Assembly (NCBI GenBank): GCA_964535975.1
Contig: CAZHWC010000001.1
Location: forward strand, 5,834 to 69,833
Length of the DNA stretch: 64,000 nt
Source: Petrimonas sp964535975
GTDB lineage: Bacteria; Bacteroidota; Bacteroidia; Bacteroidales; Dysgonomonadaceae
Direction: 5' to 3'
Shown: piece after piece, positions 25,533 to 34,527 of the stretch
Layout: each line of letters opens with the position of its first letter
Position numbering within the stretch: position 1 is the stretch's first letter
The notes under the pieces: model-generated
Databases searched by the model: none
The model's input: only the letters and a program-made list of their open reading frames with translations
Told to the model about the DNA's origin: nothing
Made by a program: the position numbers and the translations under genes

Positions 25533-26435
25533 ATGAAAAGAAATATAATCTTTAAGGTTTTGTTTATTATTGTGGTTCTTGTTACAGGTTTTATTTCTTG
25601 TAATACTAATTCCAATAATAAAGTGGGTAGTGATAATAATGTTAGGTTTGAATTGATAAGCTATAACAAAGTTCATCCATTAGTAGATAATATTGATAAT
25701 CCCTCTTGTAACTTAGATATAGAAGTTCAGTTTCCTATCGAGAGTGACAAGTATGATTTGTCATCACTTCAGAATATCTTTCAAAACTGTTTGCTTGGCA
25801 CGGATTATTCAGGATTAAGTTTTGAAGATGCAGTTGAGAAGTATTCTTCAAATTATGTTTCTAACTATAATCGTGATGCAGAAGTATATCGAACAACTAA
25901 GCCAACAGGAGAGTCTGGAGGTGAATTTGATGATATCTATCACAAAGATGGTGAGCATGTTGATTTGCCTGAAATATTTTATTCGTATTATGAGTCTATT
26001 ATTAATTCGGTAGTATATAACAAATTTGGTATTATTTCTTTTCAGGTTATTCAAGGTAATAATAAAGGTGGAGTTGTCTCTTATGAGAATGTCAGAAACT
26101 ATGTTTTGAATCTTTCTACAGGTGATTTTTTGAGTGAGGGAGATATATTTGCTGCCGGATATGATACAGCTTTACGACCAATAATTCAAAACTGTATTAT
26201 GCAACAAAACGATGTTAAGACTATTGATGATCTTGAAAATTTGGGATTTTTTGGAGTTGAAGAGATAATACCTAACAAGAATTTTATGTTGACAGAAGCT
26301 GGAATTATTTATACATTTAATAAAGGTGAGTATTCAGCATATCAGCTTCCGGCATTAGAGATATTAATTCCATATTCATATGTGAGATCAATATTGAGAG
26401 AGAACTCTATAGCAAATAAACTTTCGCAACTGTAA
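25533..26435 (+). CDS. DUF3298 (RsiV-like) lipoprotein
   Basis: About 300 residues starting MKRNIIFKVLFIIVVLVTGF with a lipobox Cys soon after (GFISC), so lipid-anchored. The rest resembles the DUF4163/DUF3298 fold of RsiV-type proteins: LVDNIDNPSCNLDIEVQFP at the start, VVYNKFGIISFQVIQG, YVLNLSTGDFLSEGDIF, and LTEAGIIYTFNKGEYSAYQLPALEILIPY at the end. RsiV of Bacillus binds lysozyme; whether that applies here is unknown. Its TAA stop shares one base with the ATG of rsmG (TAATG), so the two are translationally coupled. Confidence 0.78.
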   Translation: MKRNIIFKVLFIIVVLVTGFISCNTNSNNKVGSDNNVRFELISYNKVHPLVDNIDNPSCNLDIEVQFPIESDKYDLSSLQNIFQNCLLGTDYSGLSFEDAVEKYSSNYVSNYNRDAEVYRTTKPTGESGGEFDDIYHKDGEHVDLPEIFYSYYESIINSVVYNKFGIISFQVIQGNNKGGVVSYENVRNYVLNLSTGDFLSEGDIFAAGYDTALRPIIQNCIMQQNDVKTIDDLENLGFFGVEEIIPNKNFMLTEAGIIYTFNKGEYSAYQLPALEILIPYSYVRSILRENSIANKLSQL

Positions 26436-27055
26436 TGAACATTATAGAAAAATATTTTAAATCGCTTTCAGATCAGCAAAAGGAGCAGATGTCAGCTCTG
26501 TTTGATTTATATTTTGACTGGAATTCAAAAATCAATGTTATTTCCCGCAAGGATATCGACAATCTTTATATCCATCATGTGTTACATTCTTTGGCAATTG
26601 CAAAGTATATAGACTTTAAACCACAGAGTAAGGTGATGGATGTTGGTACAGGCGGTGGTTTTCCGGGTGTGCCATTGGCTATTTTCTTTCCTGAGGTTCA
26701 GTTTCTGATGTTGGACAGCATTGGTAAAAAAGTTAAAGTGGCGAGAGAAATTTCAGAGGCCATTGGTTTAAAAAACGTGGAGTTTGCTCACTCAAGAATG
26801 GAGGATGAGAAAAGGAAATTTGATTTTGTAGTTAGTCGTGCAGTTATGCAACTACCTGAATTGGTGAAGAAGATAAGCAAAAATATTTCTGTAAAGCAGC
26901 AAAACTCATTGCCTAATGGTCTTATTTGTCTCAAAGGGGGCGACCTGTCTGTTGAGGTAGCTCCTTATAAAAATAAAGTTGAAGTGCTTTCACTTGAGCA
27001 ATATTTTGAAGAACCATTTTTTGAAACTAAAAAACTAGTATATCTTCCATTATAG
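26435..27055 (+). CDS. rsmG: 16S rRNA (guanine-527-N7)-methyltransferase
   Basis: 206 residues; methylates G527 of 16S rRNA using SAM. The SAM motif DVGTGGGFPG is at 69-78; NVISRKDIDNLYIHHVLHSL, the signature N-terminal region, and FVVSRAVMQLPEL are present. Its start overlaps the previous stop by one base. Confidence 0.95.
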   Translation: MNIIEKYFKSLSDQQKEQMSALFDLYFDWNSKINVISRKDIDNLYIHHVLHSLAIAKYIDFKPQSKVMDVGTGGGFPGVPLAIFFPEVQFLMLDSIGKKVKVAREISEAIGLKNVEFAHSRMEDEKRKFDFVVSRAVMQLPELVKKISKNISVKQQNSLPNGLICLKGGDLSVEVAPYKNKVEVLSLEQYFEEPFFETKKLVYLPL

Positions 27056-27090
27056 GGTTCTATTCTAGTTGTTATACAAATAAATTTATG

Positions 27091-27131
27091 AGTGATATAG
27101 TATTATATAGATACTGCATCACTTTTTTTTG
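27091..27131 (+). terminator. Terminator of rsmG operon
   Basis: AGTGATATAGTAT (27091-27103) pairs with ATACTGCATCACT (27111-27123) with one mismatch, followed by eight T. Confidence 0.85.
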
Positions 27132-27193
27132 ATATTATTACAGTTGTGTAACCGGAAAAAGAATCAATTAAAACAATAGCACAAAAAAAATTG

Positions 27194-27201
27194 TATCTTT
27201 G
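27194..27201 (+). promoter_or_regulatory. -7 box TATCTTTG of era
   Basis: Perfect TAnnTTTG match 65 bp before the era ATG; no clear -33 TTTG in the preceding 25 bp. Confidence 0.5.
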
Positions 27202-27266
27202 TGTTCTCAAAACTAAGATGCTTATCTCGTTGTTTCTCACATTGACAGGATTAATGAGATTGTAAA

Positions 27267-28175
27267 ATGACAGATATAAATATGCAGAATCAAAATCATC
27301 GTTCAGGATTTGTGAATATAGTGGGCAACCCAAATGTTGGAAAATCAACACTGATGAATAAATTGGTGGGAGAAAAGCTTTCAATAATCACAGCAAAATC
27401 ACAAACCACAAGACATCGAATAATTGGTATAGTAAATGAACCTGAATATCAGATTGTTTATTCTGATACGCCGGGAGTGTTGCGACCCAACTATAAGTTG
27501 CAACAACAAATGCTTAACTTTTCTTTGTCAGCACTGGAAGATGCCGATGTGTTATTGTATGTGACTGATGTGATAGAAACTATTGATAAAAATGATGAAT
27601 TCTTATCTAAGGTGCAAAAGCTAAATTTGCCCGTACTGCTATTGATAAATAAGATAGATGAGACAAATCAGGACGATTTGATAAAGATGGTAGAAACTTG
27701 GAAGCTGCTTCTGCCTAAAGCAGAAATATACCCTATCTCTGCACTTAATAATTTTAACGTGGATGTATTGCAGAAGCGTATATTAGAATTGCTCCCTCTA
27801 TCTCCTCCTTATTTTGAAAAAGATGCATTGACAGACAAACCTGCTCGTTTTTTTGTTAATGAAATAATTCGTGAGAAAGCTTTGCTTATCTATCAAAAGG
27901 AAGTTCCATACTCTATCGAAGTGATGGTTGAGGAGTTTAAAGAGGAGCCGGATATTATTAGAATAAGAGCCATAATAATGGTTGAACGAGATACTCAAAA
28001 AGGAATAGTGATTGGACATAAGGGAGAATCCTTAAAGAAATTAGGAACTATGGCAAGAAAGGATATTGAGTTGTTCTTTGAGAAAAAAGTCTTTCTTCAG
28101 CTATATGTTAAGGTTGAAAAGGATTGGAGGGACAGAGATAATTTACTTAAGTCGTTTGGGTATAAATTGGATTGA
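27267..28175 (+). CDS. era: GTPase Era
   Basis: 302-residue GTPase needed for 16S rRNA processing and 30S assembly. G1 GNPNVGKST at 20-28, switch TTRHRIIGI, G3 DTPG, G4 NKID, then a KH RNA-binding domain (about 205-300, with GIVIGHKGESLKKLG). Normal length. The very similar GTPase gene der follows 66 bp downstream. Confidence 0.97.
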   Translation: MTDINMQNQNHRSGFVNIVGNPNVGKSTLMNKLVGEKLSIITAKSQTTRHRIIGIVNEPEYQIVYSDTPGVLRPNYKLQQQMLNFSLSALEDADVLLYVTDVIETIDKNDEFLSKVQKLNLPVLLLINKIDETNQDDLIKMVETWKLLLPKAEIYPISALNNFNVDVLQKRILELLPLSPPYFEKDALTDKPARFFVNEIIREKALLIYQKEVPYSIEVMVEEFKEEPDIIRIRAIIMVERDTQKGIVIGHKGESLKKLGTMARKDIELFFEKKVFLQLYVKVEKDWRDRDNLLKSFGYKLD

Positions 28176-28241
28176 GAATTGCTGTGAAGCAAAAGTATAA
28201 TAACAAAAAAATAATTAATCCTTTTAGGATATAAAAAAAGT

Positions 28242-29555
28242 ATGAGAAATTTAGTAGCCATTGTAGGACGTCCTAATGTAGGGAAATCAATGTTATTTAA
28301 TAGACTAACACAAAGCCGCCAGGCAATTGTGACCGATGTTTCAGGTACTACTCGAGACAGACTTTATGGAAAAGCACACTGGATAGGTCAGGACTTTTCA
28401 ATTATCGATACCGGTGGATGGGTGGTTAACTCTGATGATATAATGGAGGATGAAATAAACAAACAAGTGCAGATTGCAATAGAAGAGGCTGATGTAATCA
28501 TGTTTGTTGTTGATGTAATGAACGGATTGACAGACTTGGATAAAGCTGTGGCTCAGATGCTGCGCAAATCTGATAAAACTGTAGTAGTTGTTGCAAATAA
28601 AGCGGATAATTTTTCAATTGGATATCAGGCAGCAGAGTTTTATTCACTTGGATTGGGTGATCCATACGCAATTTCGGCAATCAATGGTTCGGGAACCGGA
28701 GATTTGCTTGATCATGTGGTGTCTCTGTTTAAAAGAGATGGTGAGGAAGAGGTTCTTGCAGATATACCAAAGTTCGCAATTGTTGGACGCCCAAATGCGG
28801 GTAAATCATCATTGGTAAATGCTTTGATTGGTGAAGACAGAAACATTGTAACAGATATCGCCGGAACAACAAGAGATTCAATTCATACAAGGTATGATAA
28901 GTTTGGAATGGATTTTTATCTGGTTGATACAGCGGGAATTCGTAAAAGAGGTAAAGTTCAGGAAGATTTGGAGTATTTTTCTGTTATACGATCTATTCGC
29001 TCTATAGAAGAAGCTGATGTATGTATTCTTATTCTTGATGCTGAGCGCGGGATAGAGAGTCAAGACTTAAATATATTTTCATTAATTCAGAAGAATAAAA
29101 AGGGATTGGTAGTTCTTGTGAATAAATGGGATGCCGTGGATGGAAAAGATGCTAATCTAGTAAGAGATTTTGAGAAAATAATCCGTGATAGATTTGCTCC
29201 ATTTACTGACTTTCCAATAGTATTTGGTTCTGCTATAACAAAACAGCGTATCCTTAAGGTGATGGATTATGCCAAAGAGGTATATCATAACAGAAAACAA
29301 AGAATTGCCACAAACAAGCTTAATGAGGTGATGTTGCCAATTATAGCCGCAACACCTCCTCCTGCAATTAAGGGAAAATATATCAAAGTAAAATATATCA
29401 CTCAGTTACCAAAAACTCAGGTTCCTTCATTTGTGTTTTTCTGCAATCTTCCTCAGTATGTGAAAGAACCATATAAGAGATTTGTTGAGAATAGAATTAG
29501 AGAAAACTGGGATTTAACAGGTACTCCGATAAACGTTTTCTTTAGAGAAAAGTAG
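28242..29555 (+). CDS. der: GTPase Der (EngA), double G domain
   Basis: 437-residue ribosome-assembly GTPase (50S) with two tandem G domains and a KH-like C-terminus. Domain 1 has GRPNVGKS at residues 8-15 with Met following (usually Thr) and DTGG; domain 2 has GRPNAGKSS, DTAGIRKRG and NKWD. C-terminal KYITQLPKTQVPSFVFFCN fits the family. Probably co-transcribed with era. Confidence 0.97.
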   Translation: MRNLVAIVGRPNVGKSMLFNRLTQSRQAIVTDVSGTTRDRLYGKAHWIGQDFSIIDTGGWVVNSDDIMEDEINKQVQIAIEEADVIMFVVDVMNGLTDLDKAVAQMLRKSDKTVVVVANKADNFSIGYQAAEFYSLGLGDPYAISAINGSGTGDLLDHVVSLFKRDGEEEVLADIPKFAIVGRPNAGKSSLVNALIGEDRNIVTDIAGTTRDSIHTRYDKFGMDFYLVDTAGIRKRGKVQEDLEYFSVIRSIRSIEEADVCILILDAERGIESQDLNIFSLIQKNKKGLVVLVNKWDAVDGKDANLVRDFEKIIRDRFAPFTDFPIVFGSAITKQRILKVMDYAKEVYHNRKQRIATNKLNEVMLPIIAATPPPAIKGKYIKVKYITQLPKTQVPSFVFFCNLPQYVKEPYKRFVENRIRENWDLTGTPINVFFREK

Positions 29556-29585
29556 ATATTTTGAATAGATATTTAAAACAAAAAA

Positions 29586-29615
29586 ACAGACTATAATTAT
29601 AGTCTGTTTTTTTTG
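29586..29615. terminator. Palindromic bidirectional terminator between der and a convergent gene
   Basis: A 22-bp perfect palindrome (arms ACAGACTATAA / TTATAGTCTGT, 29586-29607) with an A-run before and T-run after. It can terminate der on the plus strand and the minus-strand gene at 29643. Confidence 0.85.
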
Positions 29616-29642
29616 TTTTAATCTATATCATTATGTTTCAAA

Positions 29643-30092
29643 TCAAATATTGCTAAAAGGTATGTTTCGGGCTTCACATACTTCAATCAACTTTGTTTTT
29701 ATTCTTTTCAAATCATTATACTTAATATTGCCAAAGTCTATGATATAGTTGTCATTAATACCATCTATTGTTATGTGTCCGATTCCCACTCCGAGTTGAG
29801 TGACTTCTGACCACAATATTGATCCGTCAATCTTTTGATTTGGCAGATTAATATCCAGACTCTCATTGTTTATATTAATTATTGTTGGTGACTGCCAGAT
29901 GGTTACAATAAGAAAAAGAAGAACACTTAATACTATTCCAACTATTCCCACATAAAATAAAAAACTAAAGTTGCTGTTGAGGGCTTGTTTAACACCCATG
30001 ACAACGGATACAATAAATAGGTATGAAGCACTTATGGTAGCTATTAATTTAATTCGTTGAGATATTGTGTACTTTATTTCTAAATCATTCAT
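29643..30092 (-). CDS. Small membrane protein, possible PH-like domain
   Basis: 149 residues. Two membrane helices (about 15-35 and 42-65) in the N-terminal half are followed by a soluble beta-rich region, WQSPTIININNESLDINLPN ... LWSEVTQLGVGIGHITIDG ... IIDFGNIKYNDLKRIKTKLIEVCEARNIPFSNI. The end resembles bacterial PH-type (YdbT/DUF-like) domains, but I do not recognise a named family. Single minus-strand gene between two convergent or divergent neighbours. Function unknown. Confidence 0.6.
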   Translation of the reverse strand: MNDLEIKYTISQRIKLIATISASYLFIVSVVMGVKQALNSNFSFLFYVGIVGIVLSVLLFLIVTIWQSPTIININNESLDINLPNQKIDGSILWSEVTQLGVGIGHITIDGINDNYIIDFGNIKYNDLKRIKTKLIEVCEARNIPFSNI

Positions 30093-30275
30093 ATCGTTTT
30101 GTTTATTAAACTGTTAAATACAATGAATTTTTTCGCTATGTCATGCAAAAATACAATCTTTATATTGATTTTATTTAAATAAATGAGAAAAGTTGATGAG
30201 ATAACAAAAAATATTCGTTAATTTGTAAGTGAATAAAATTATGTCATTTGTATAAGAGCGAGTATTTTCGCAAAA

Positions 30276-30332
30276 ATGGTGACTAATAATGAAATGACTA
30301 ACCTAATCATGTTGATAGGGTTAATAAAATGA
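30276..30332 (+). CDS. Possible 18-residue leader ORF coupled to the DUF349 gene
   Basis: ATG 30276 opens a short frame (starting MVTNNEMTNLIM) whose TGA overlaps the ATG of the next gene as ATGA (30329-30332). Nothing about the peptide suggests a regulated codon run. It may be chance, or a translational-coupling leader. Confidence 0.25.
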   Translation: MVTNNEMTNLIMLIGLIK

Positions 30333-32314
30333 AGGGTGAACCGATGAACAGCATTAATCTTGAAAATGAGAAACTCCCCGTAGATAAGGGAGAAAGTATT
30401 GAGGAGTCTGCGAATATACTTCCAGAAGAAACAAAATCTGAGAACTTAGCAGAAAATAATCTACCTGAGGAAAAATCAGAGGAAAGCGTTTCTGAACAAA
30501 TAGAGGAGGTTGCAATAGATTATCATCTAGAAGATGTGGAAGAAAATGAAGAAGTTGAAGTAGAGGATGATATAGATGAAAATAACGTTGAAGATGATAA
30601 CAGCGATATTTTATCTTTAGACGATATCATTCAAAAACTTCGTGATTTGTTTGCATCCGACAATCCACAGCGCAAAGATATAGATGAAGCAAAGACCCAT
30701 TTCTTTCGCTCATTGAGAAATGAGACACAAGCTCAAAAAGTGGCTTTTATTGAAGCCGGGGGAGAATCTATTGACTTTGTGATGAACGAAGGTGAGGAAT
30801 ATGCAGAAGGAAAAGATTTAATTCTTAAGATCAGAGATAAACGTGCTGATATTTTGGCCCGCGAAGAAGCTGAAAAAGAGAATAATGTTGCCAAGAAGCT
30901 TGCAATAATTGAACAGGTTAAACAACTATCCGAAAATCAGGTTCACGAAGATTTCAACAAAGCATATCAAGAGTTTAGAGCATTACAGCAAAAGTGGAGT
31001 GAAATAAAACTTGTTCCTCTGGCAAAGGTTAATGAGCTATGGAAAGAGTATCAACGATATGTAGAAAAGTTCTACGATCTTGTTAGAATAAATAATGAGT
31101 TCAGAGAGTATGACTTTAAAAAGAACTTGGAGCTAAAAACCGATTTATGTATTTCTGCCGAAAAACTGGATGAAGAAGAAGATGTGGTTTCTGCTTTCTA
31201 TCAATTACAAAATCTTCATCAAGAATGGAGAGATATAGGTCCTGTTTCAAGAAAAGACAGAGAAGCTATATGGGAGCGATTTAAAGAGGCATCTACATTA
31301 ATAAATAAGAAATATCAATCACATTTTGAGTCTTTAAAAGGAAAGGAAGAAGAAAATCTTGAAGCTAAGACAGCTTTGTGTGAGAAGCTTGAAGCAATAG
31401 ATTATTCAAAACTAAACTCTATAAAGGACTGGAATAAAAAGATAAAAGAGGTTCTTGACATTCAAAAGCAATGGCGCGAAATAGGATATGTTCCTAAAAA
31501 GTGGAACACTAAAATATATGAACGTTATCGTGCTGCATGTGATTTCTTCTTTAGAAATAAGAATGAGTATTATAAATCGCTTCATGTTGAGATGGAGGAT
31601 AATCTGAAAAAAAGAATCGAGCTGTGTGAGCGTGCTGAGGCTATTAAGGATAGTACGGATTGGAGAAAGACTACTCAAGAGATGATTGCCATTCAAAAAG
31701 AATGGAAAACAATTGGTGTTGTTCCACGTAAATACGTTGATAGTACTTGGAAGAGATTTATTTCTGCCTGTGACTATTTCTTTGAACAAAAGAAGCTTAG
31801 CACTTCATCGCAACGTGATGAAGAGAATAAAAATCTTGAGTTGAAAAAAGAGATAGTAGATAAAATTATCAATCTTGATACTTCTCTTAGTTTGGAAGAA
31901 TCACTGTCAACAATAAGAGAGTTGATGGATCAATGGTATGGAGTAGGACATGTTCCGTTTAAGGTTAAGGATAAGGTATATAAAGATTTCTATAACGCAA
32001 CAGAAGCGCAATTTGACAGATTGAATGTGGATAAAACAGACAGACGTCTTGATAGTTTTAGATCTAACATCTCTGACATTGCAAAATCGGACAATTCTAA
32101 AGGGCAGCTGATGCGCGAACGTGAGAGACTTATGCGTCAGTTTGATCGTATGAAGAATGAGTTGCAAACATATGAGAATAATATTGGCTTCTTGTCTGTG
32201 TCATCTAAGAAAGGTAGCAGCCTTATAGATAATATGAATCAGAAAGTTAAGAAGATAAAATCTGAAATTGAATTACTTGTAAAGAAGATTGGAGCTATTG
32301 ACGAAGAGCTATAG
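30329..32314 (+). CDS. DUF349-repeat protein
   Basis: 661 residues (or 656 from ATG 30344). An acidic disordered N-terminus (about 1-105, Glu/Asp rich) precedes several DUF349 repeats (about 165-590), each with a W..IG.VP pattern, e.g. LQQKWSEIKLVPL, LHQEWRDIGPVSRK, IQKQWREIGYVPKKW, IQKEWKTIGVVPRKY and LMDQWYGVGHVPFK. The C-terminus (about 595-660) is charged and coiled-coil-like. The repeats are helical and the family is widespread in Bacteroidetes and Actinobacteria without an assigned activity. The sequence is Lys/Glu rich with no signal peptide, so cytoplasmic. Confidence 0.85.
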   Translation: MKGEPMNSINLENEKLPVDKGESIEESANILPEETKSENLAENNLPEEKSEESVSEQIEEVAIDYHLEDVEENEEVEVEDDIDENNVEDDNSDILSLDDIIQKLRDLFASDNPQRKDIDEAKTHFFRSLRNETQAQKVAFIEAGGESIDFVMNEGEEYAEGKDLILKIRDKRADILAREEAEKENNVAKKLAIIEQVKQLSENQVHEDFNKAYQEFRALQQKWSEIKLVPLAKVNELWKEYQRYVEKFYDLVRINNEFREYDFKKNLELKTDLCISAEKLDEEEDVVSAFYQLQNLHQEWRDIGPVSRKDREAIWERFKEASTLINKKYQSHFESLKGKEEENLEAKTALCEKLEAIDYSKLNSIKDWNKKIKEVLDIQKQWREIGYVPKKWNTKIYERYRAACDFFFRNKNEYYKSLHVEMEDNLKKRIELCERAEAIKDSTDWRKTTQEMIAIQKEWKTIGVVPRKYVDSTWKRFISACDYFFEQKKLSTSSQRDEENKNLELKKEIVDKIINLDTSLSLEESLSTIRELMDQWYGVGHVPFKVKDKVYKDFYNATEAQFDRLNVDKTDRRLDSFRSNISDIAKSDNSKGQLMRERERLMRQFDRMKNELQTYENNIGFLSVSSKKGSSLIDNMNQKVKKIKSEIELLVKKIGAIDEEL

Positions 32315-32357
32315 TCAACCATGAAACTTTCATAAAGTATTAATTAAATAATTGAGA

Positions 32358-32388
32358 ACGACTATCCTGAGGGATGGTCGTTTTTTTA
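32358..32388 (+). terminator. Terminator after DUF349 gene
   Basis: AACGACTATCC (32358-32368) pairs with GGATGGTCGTT (32372-32382) through one wobble, followed by T-run. Confidence 0.85.
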
Positions 32389-32414
32389 TTATACCTGATA
32401 TGAATTACATATGA

Positions 32415-32442
32415 TTTGCTATCAAATTATTTGCTAAATTTG
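32415..32442 (+). promoter_or_regulatory. galM promoter candidate
   Basis: TTTG (32415-32418) and TAAATTTG (32435-32442) with a 16-bp spacer, slightly shorter than the usual 19-21. Confidence 0.5.
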
Positions 32443-32481
32443 CGGTATAATTATAAAAAGATATAACTAAACAATTTAAAA

Positions 32482-33630
32482 ATGAAAATTAAAAACTTAT
32501 TGGCATTATTGCTTGTCCTATCTATTGTATCATGTGGTGGTAGAAAAAAAGAATCTGCCGAACAGCCGGCTCCTAATCTTTCAGGATTGGACAAAGCCAA
32601 CTTTCAGTCTATTATTAACGGAGATTCTACCAACTTGTATATTCTTACTAATAGTAATGGAATGGAGGTAGCCGTTACTAATTATGGAGGTGTAATAGTT
32701 TCAATTATGGCACCCGATAAGGATGGAGAGCTTAAAGATGTAGTACTTGGATTTGACAATGTTCAGGATTATGTGAATATAGACAATGACTTTGGAGCAA
32801 CTATCGGACGTTATGCAAACAGAATAGCAAATGGTAAGATTACTGTTGATGGAGTGGAATATCAATTGCCTCAAAACAACTTTGGACATACTTTGCACGG
32901 CGGACCAAAAGGATTCAAGACTAAAGTATTTGATGCAGAACAGCTCGACAACCAAACAATAGTTCTTAAGTATACATCTGAAGATGGTGAAGAGGGCTTT
33001 CCGGGTAATTTAGATCTTAAAGTTACTATGACACTTACCAATGACAATGCCGTAGACATTCAGTATGAAGCCAAAACTGACAAAGAAACTGTTTGTAATC
33101 TAACTAATCACTCTTATTTTAATCTTAGTGGTAACCCTGAGAATACAATCCTCGAAGATATTCTTGTGGTAGATGCAGATACATACACTCCTGTTGATGA
33201 TACCTTCATGACTACCGGAGCAATAGAAAAAGTTGAAGGAACTCCAATGGATTTCAGAGCCCCAACTGCGATAGGCGAGAAGATTAATGAAGACTTTGAG
33301 CAATTGAAAAATGGTAATGGTTATGACCATAACTGGGTGTTGAATGCTCAGGGTGATGTTTCGAAAGTATCAGCAAGTTTGTATTCACCGGCAACCGGTA
33401 TCCAGTTAGATGTTTATACTTCTGAACCCGGTATCCAGGTTTATACCGGAAACTTCCTTGATGGATCTGTAAAAGGAAAAAAAGGAATTACATATAATTC
33501 TCGTTCTGCTATCTGTCTTGAAACTCAAAAGTATCCCAACTCGCCAAACAATCCCGAGTGGCCTTCTTCTTATCTTAAGCCAGGTGAAACATATACAAGC
33601 CGTTGTATTTACAAGTTCTCAGTAAGATAA
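32482..33630 (+). CDS. galM: Galactose mutarotase (aldose 1-epimerase), lipoprotein form
   Basis: 382 residues. N-terminal MKIKNLLALLLVLSIVSC is a lipoprotein signal, so this enzyme works outside the cytoplasm. It interconverts alpha and beta anomers of galactose or glucose. Family motifs: ATIGRYANRIANGK, HTLHGGPKGF, the catalytic-His segment NLTNHSYFNLSG, DVYTSEPGIQVYTGNF, and CLETQKYPNSPNNPEWPSS with the catalytic Glu. It ends at a copy of the 32-bp terminator repeat. Export is common for Bacteroidetes mutarotases that pair with surface glycan use. Confidence 0.94.
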   Translation: MKIKNLLALLLVLSIVSCGGRKKESAEQPAPNLSGLDKANFQSIINGDSTNLYILTNSNGMEVAVTNYGGVIVSIMAPDKDGELKDVVLGFDNVQDYVNIDNDFGATIGRYANRIANGKITVDGVEYQLPQNNFGHTLHGGPKGFKTKVFDAEQLDNQTIVLKYTSEDGEEGFPGNLDLKVTMTLTNDNAVDIQYEAKTDKETVCNLTNHSYFNLSGNPENTILEDILVVDADTYTPVDDTFMTTGAIEKVEGTPMDFRAPTAIGEKINEDFEQLKNGNGYDHNWVLNAQGDVSKVSASLYSPATGIQLDVYTSEPGIQVYTGNFLDGSVKGKKGITYNSRSAICLETQKYPNSPNNPEWPSSYLKPGETYTSRCIYKFSVR

Positions 33631-33666
33631 AATAGAATTTGAAATAGGTGCTAAGATTAAAAATAT

Positions 33667-33698
33667 AGAGGGTGTATCACAATGTGATTTCACCCTCT
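33667..33698 (+). repeat. 32-bp terminator repeat, copy 1 (after galM)
   Basis: Arms AGAGGGTGTATCACA and TGTGATTTCACCCTCT form a hairpin with only a small bulge, then TTT. It is the exact reverse complement of copies 2 and 3 and near-identical to copy 4. Downstream, two direct units about 79 bp apart (about 33701-33779 and 33780-33850) each contain AAATATTCAATT (33731-33742; 33809-33820). Confidence 0.9.
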
Positions 33699-33852
33699 TT
33701 CTATACACACCCCTACCAGAGATTAGTTCCAAATATTCAATTCTCAGAGGCTTATTTTTAATTTCGATACAGCTTCATTCTATTGACACTCCTATAGATG
33801 ATCGATTAAAATATTCAATTATAAGGAGTTTAGCTTTTATTTGGGTTCAACA

Positions 33853-34527
33853 TTATTTTTTCTTGCTCTCCTTCACTATTAAATCTAGCTTAGCATTTTT
33901 CTCGTAATATTTGCACCATTCTTTCAGTCCGCAAATATCACATTTGGGAGTACGCGCTACGCAAATATATCTTCCGTGCAAAATGAGCCAGTGATGAGCC
34001 TTTGCTTGCAACTCTTCAGGAATATTTTTAACCAATTCACGCTCCGTTTCGAGAGGAGTTTTGGAGTTATTAGTCAATCCAATTCTGTTGGCAACTCTAA
34101 ATACATGGGTGTCCACTGCCATTGCGGGCTTATCAAAAGCAACAGATAGTATTACATTAGCAGTTTTGCGACCAACCCCCGGGATTGTTATAAGCTCATC
34201 AAATGTGTCAGGGACTTCGCCATTATAGTCGCTAATTAGCTTTTGAGCCATTCCATAAAGACTTTTTGCCTTATTATTAGGGTAGGAACACGACTTAATA
34301 TATTCGAAAATTTCGTCAGAAGAAGAGGCTGCCATCACCTCTGGCGTAGGGAATTTATTGAAAAGATTGGGTGTAATTAGGTTTACTCGTTTGTCAGTAC
34401 ATTGTGCCGATAGTATCACAGCCACAAGCAGCTGATAGTTATTCTTATAGTCTAATTCTGTTTCGGATGATTGAGCATTTTCCTGAAACCAATCAATTAC
34501 ATATTTGTATCTTTCTTTCTTAGTCAT
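33853..34527 (-). CDS. nth: Endonuclease III
   Basis: 224 residues from ATG 34527; DNA glycosylase/AP lyase for oxidised pyrimidines. Helix-hairpin-helix LITIPGVGRKTANV with catalytic Lys121, Asp139 in AVDTHVFRV, and the [4Fe-4S] cysteines 189, 196, 199, 205. These positions match E. coli Nth (Lys120, Asp138) closely, which supports this start. An upstream in-frame ATG at 34569 would add 14 hydrophobic residues inside nnrDE and is rejected. The start overlaps the nnrDE stop by 8 bp, so the two are coupled. Confidence 0.96.
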   Translation of the reverse strand: MTKKERYKYVIDWFQENAQSSETELDYKNNYQLLVAVILSAQCTDKRVNLITPNLFNKFPTPEVMAASSSDEIFEYIKSCSYPNNKAKSLYGMAQKLISDYNGEVPDTFDELITIPGVGRKTANVILSVAFDKPAMAVDTHVFRVANRIGLTNNSKTPLETERELVKNIPEELQAKAHHWLILHGRYICVARTPKCDICGLKEWCKYYEKNAKLDLIVKESKKK

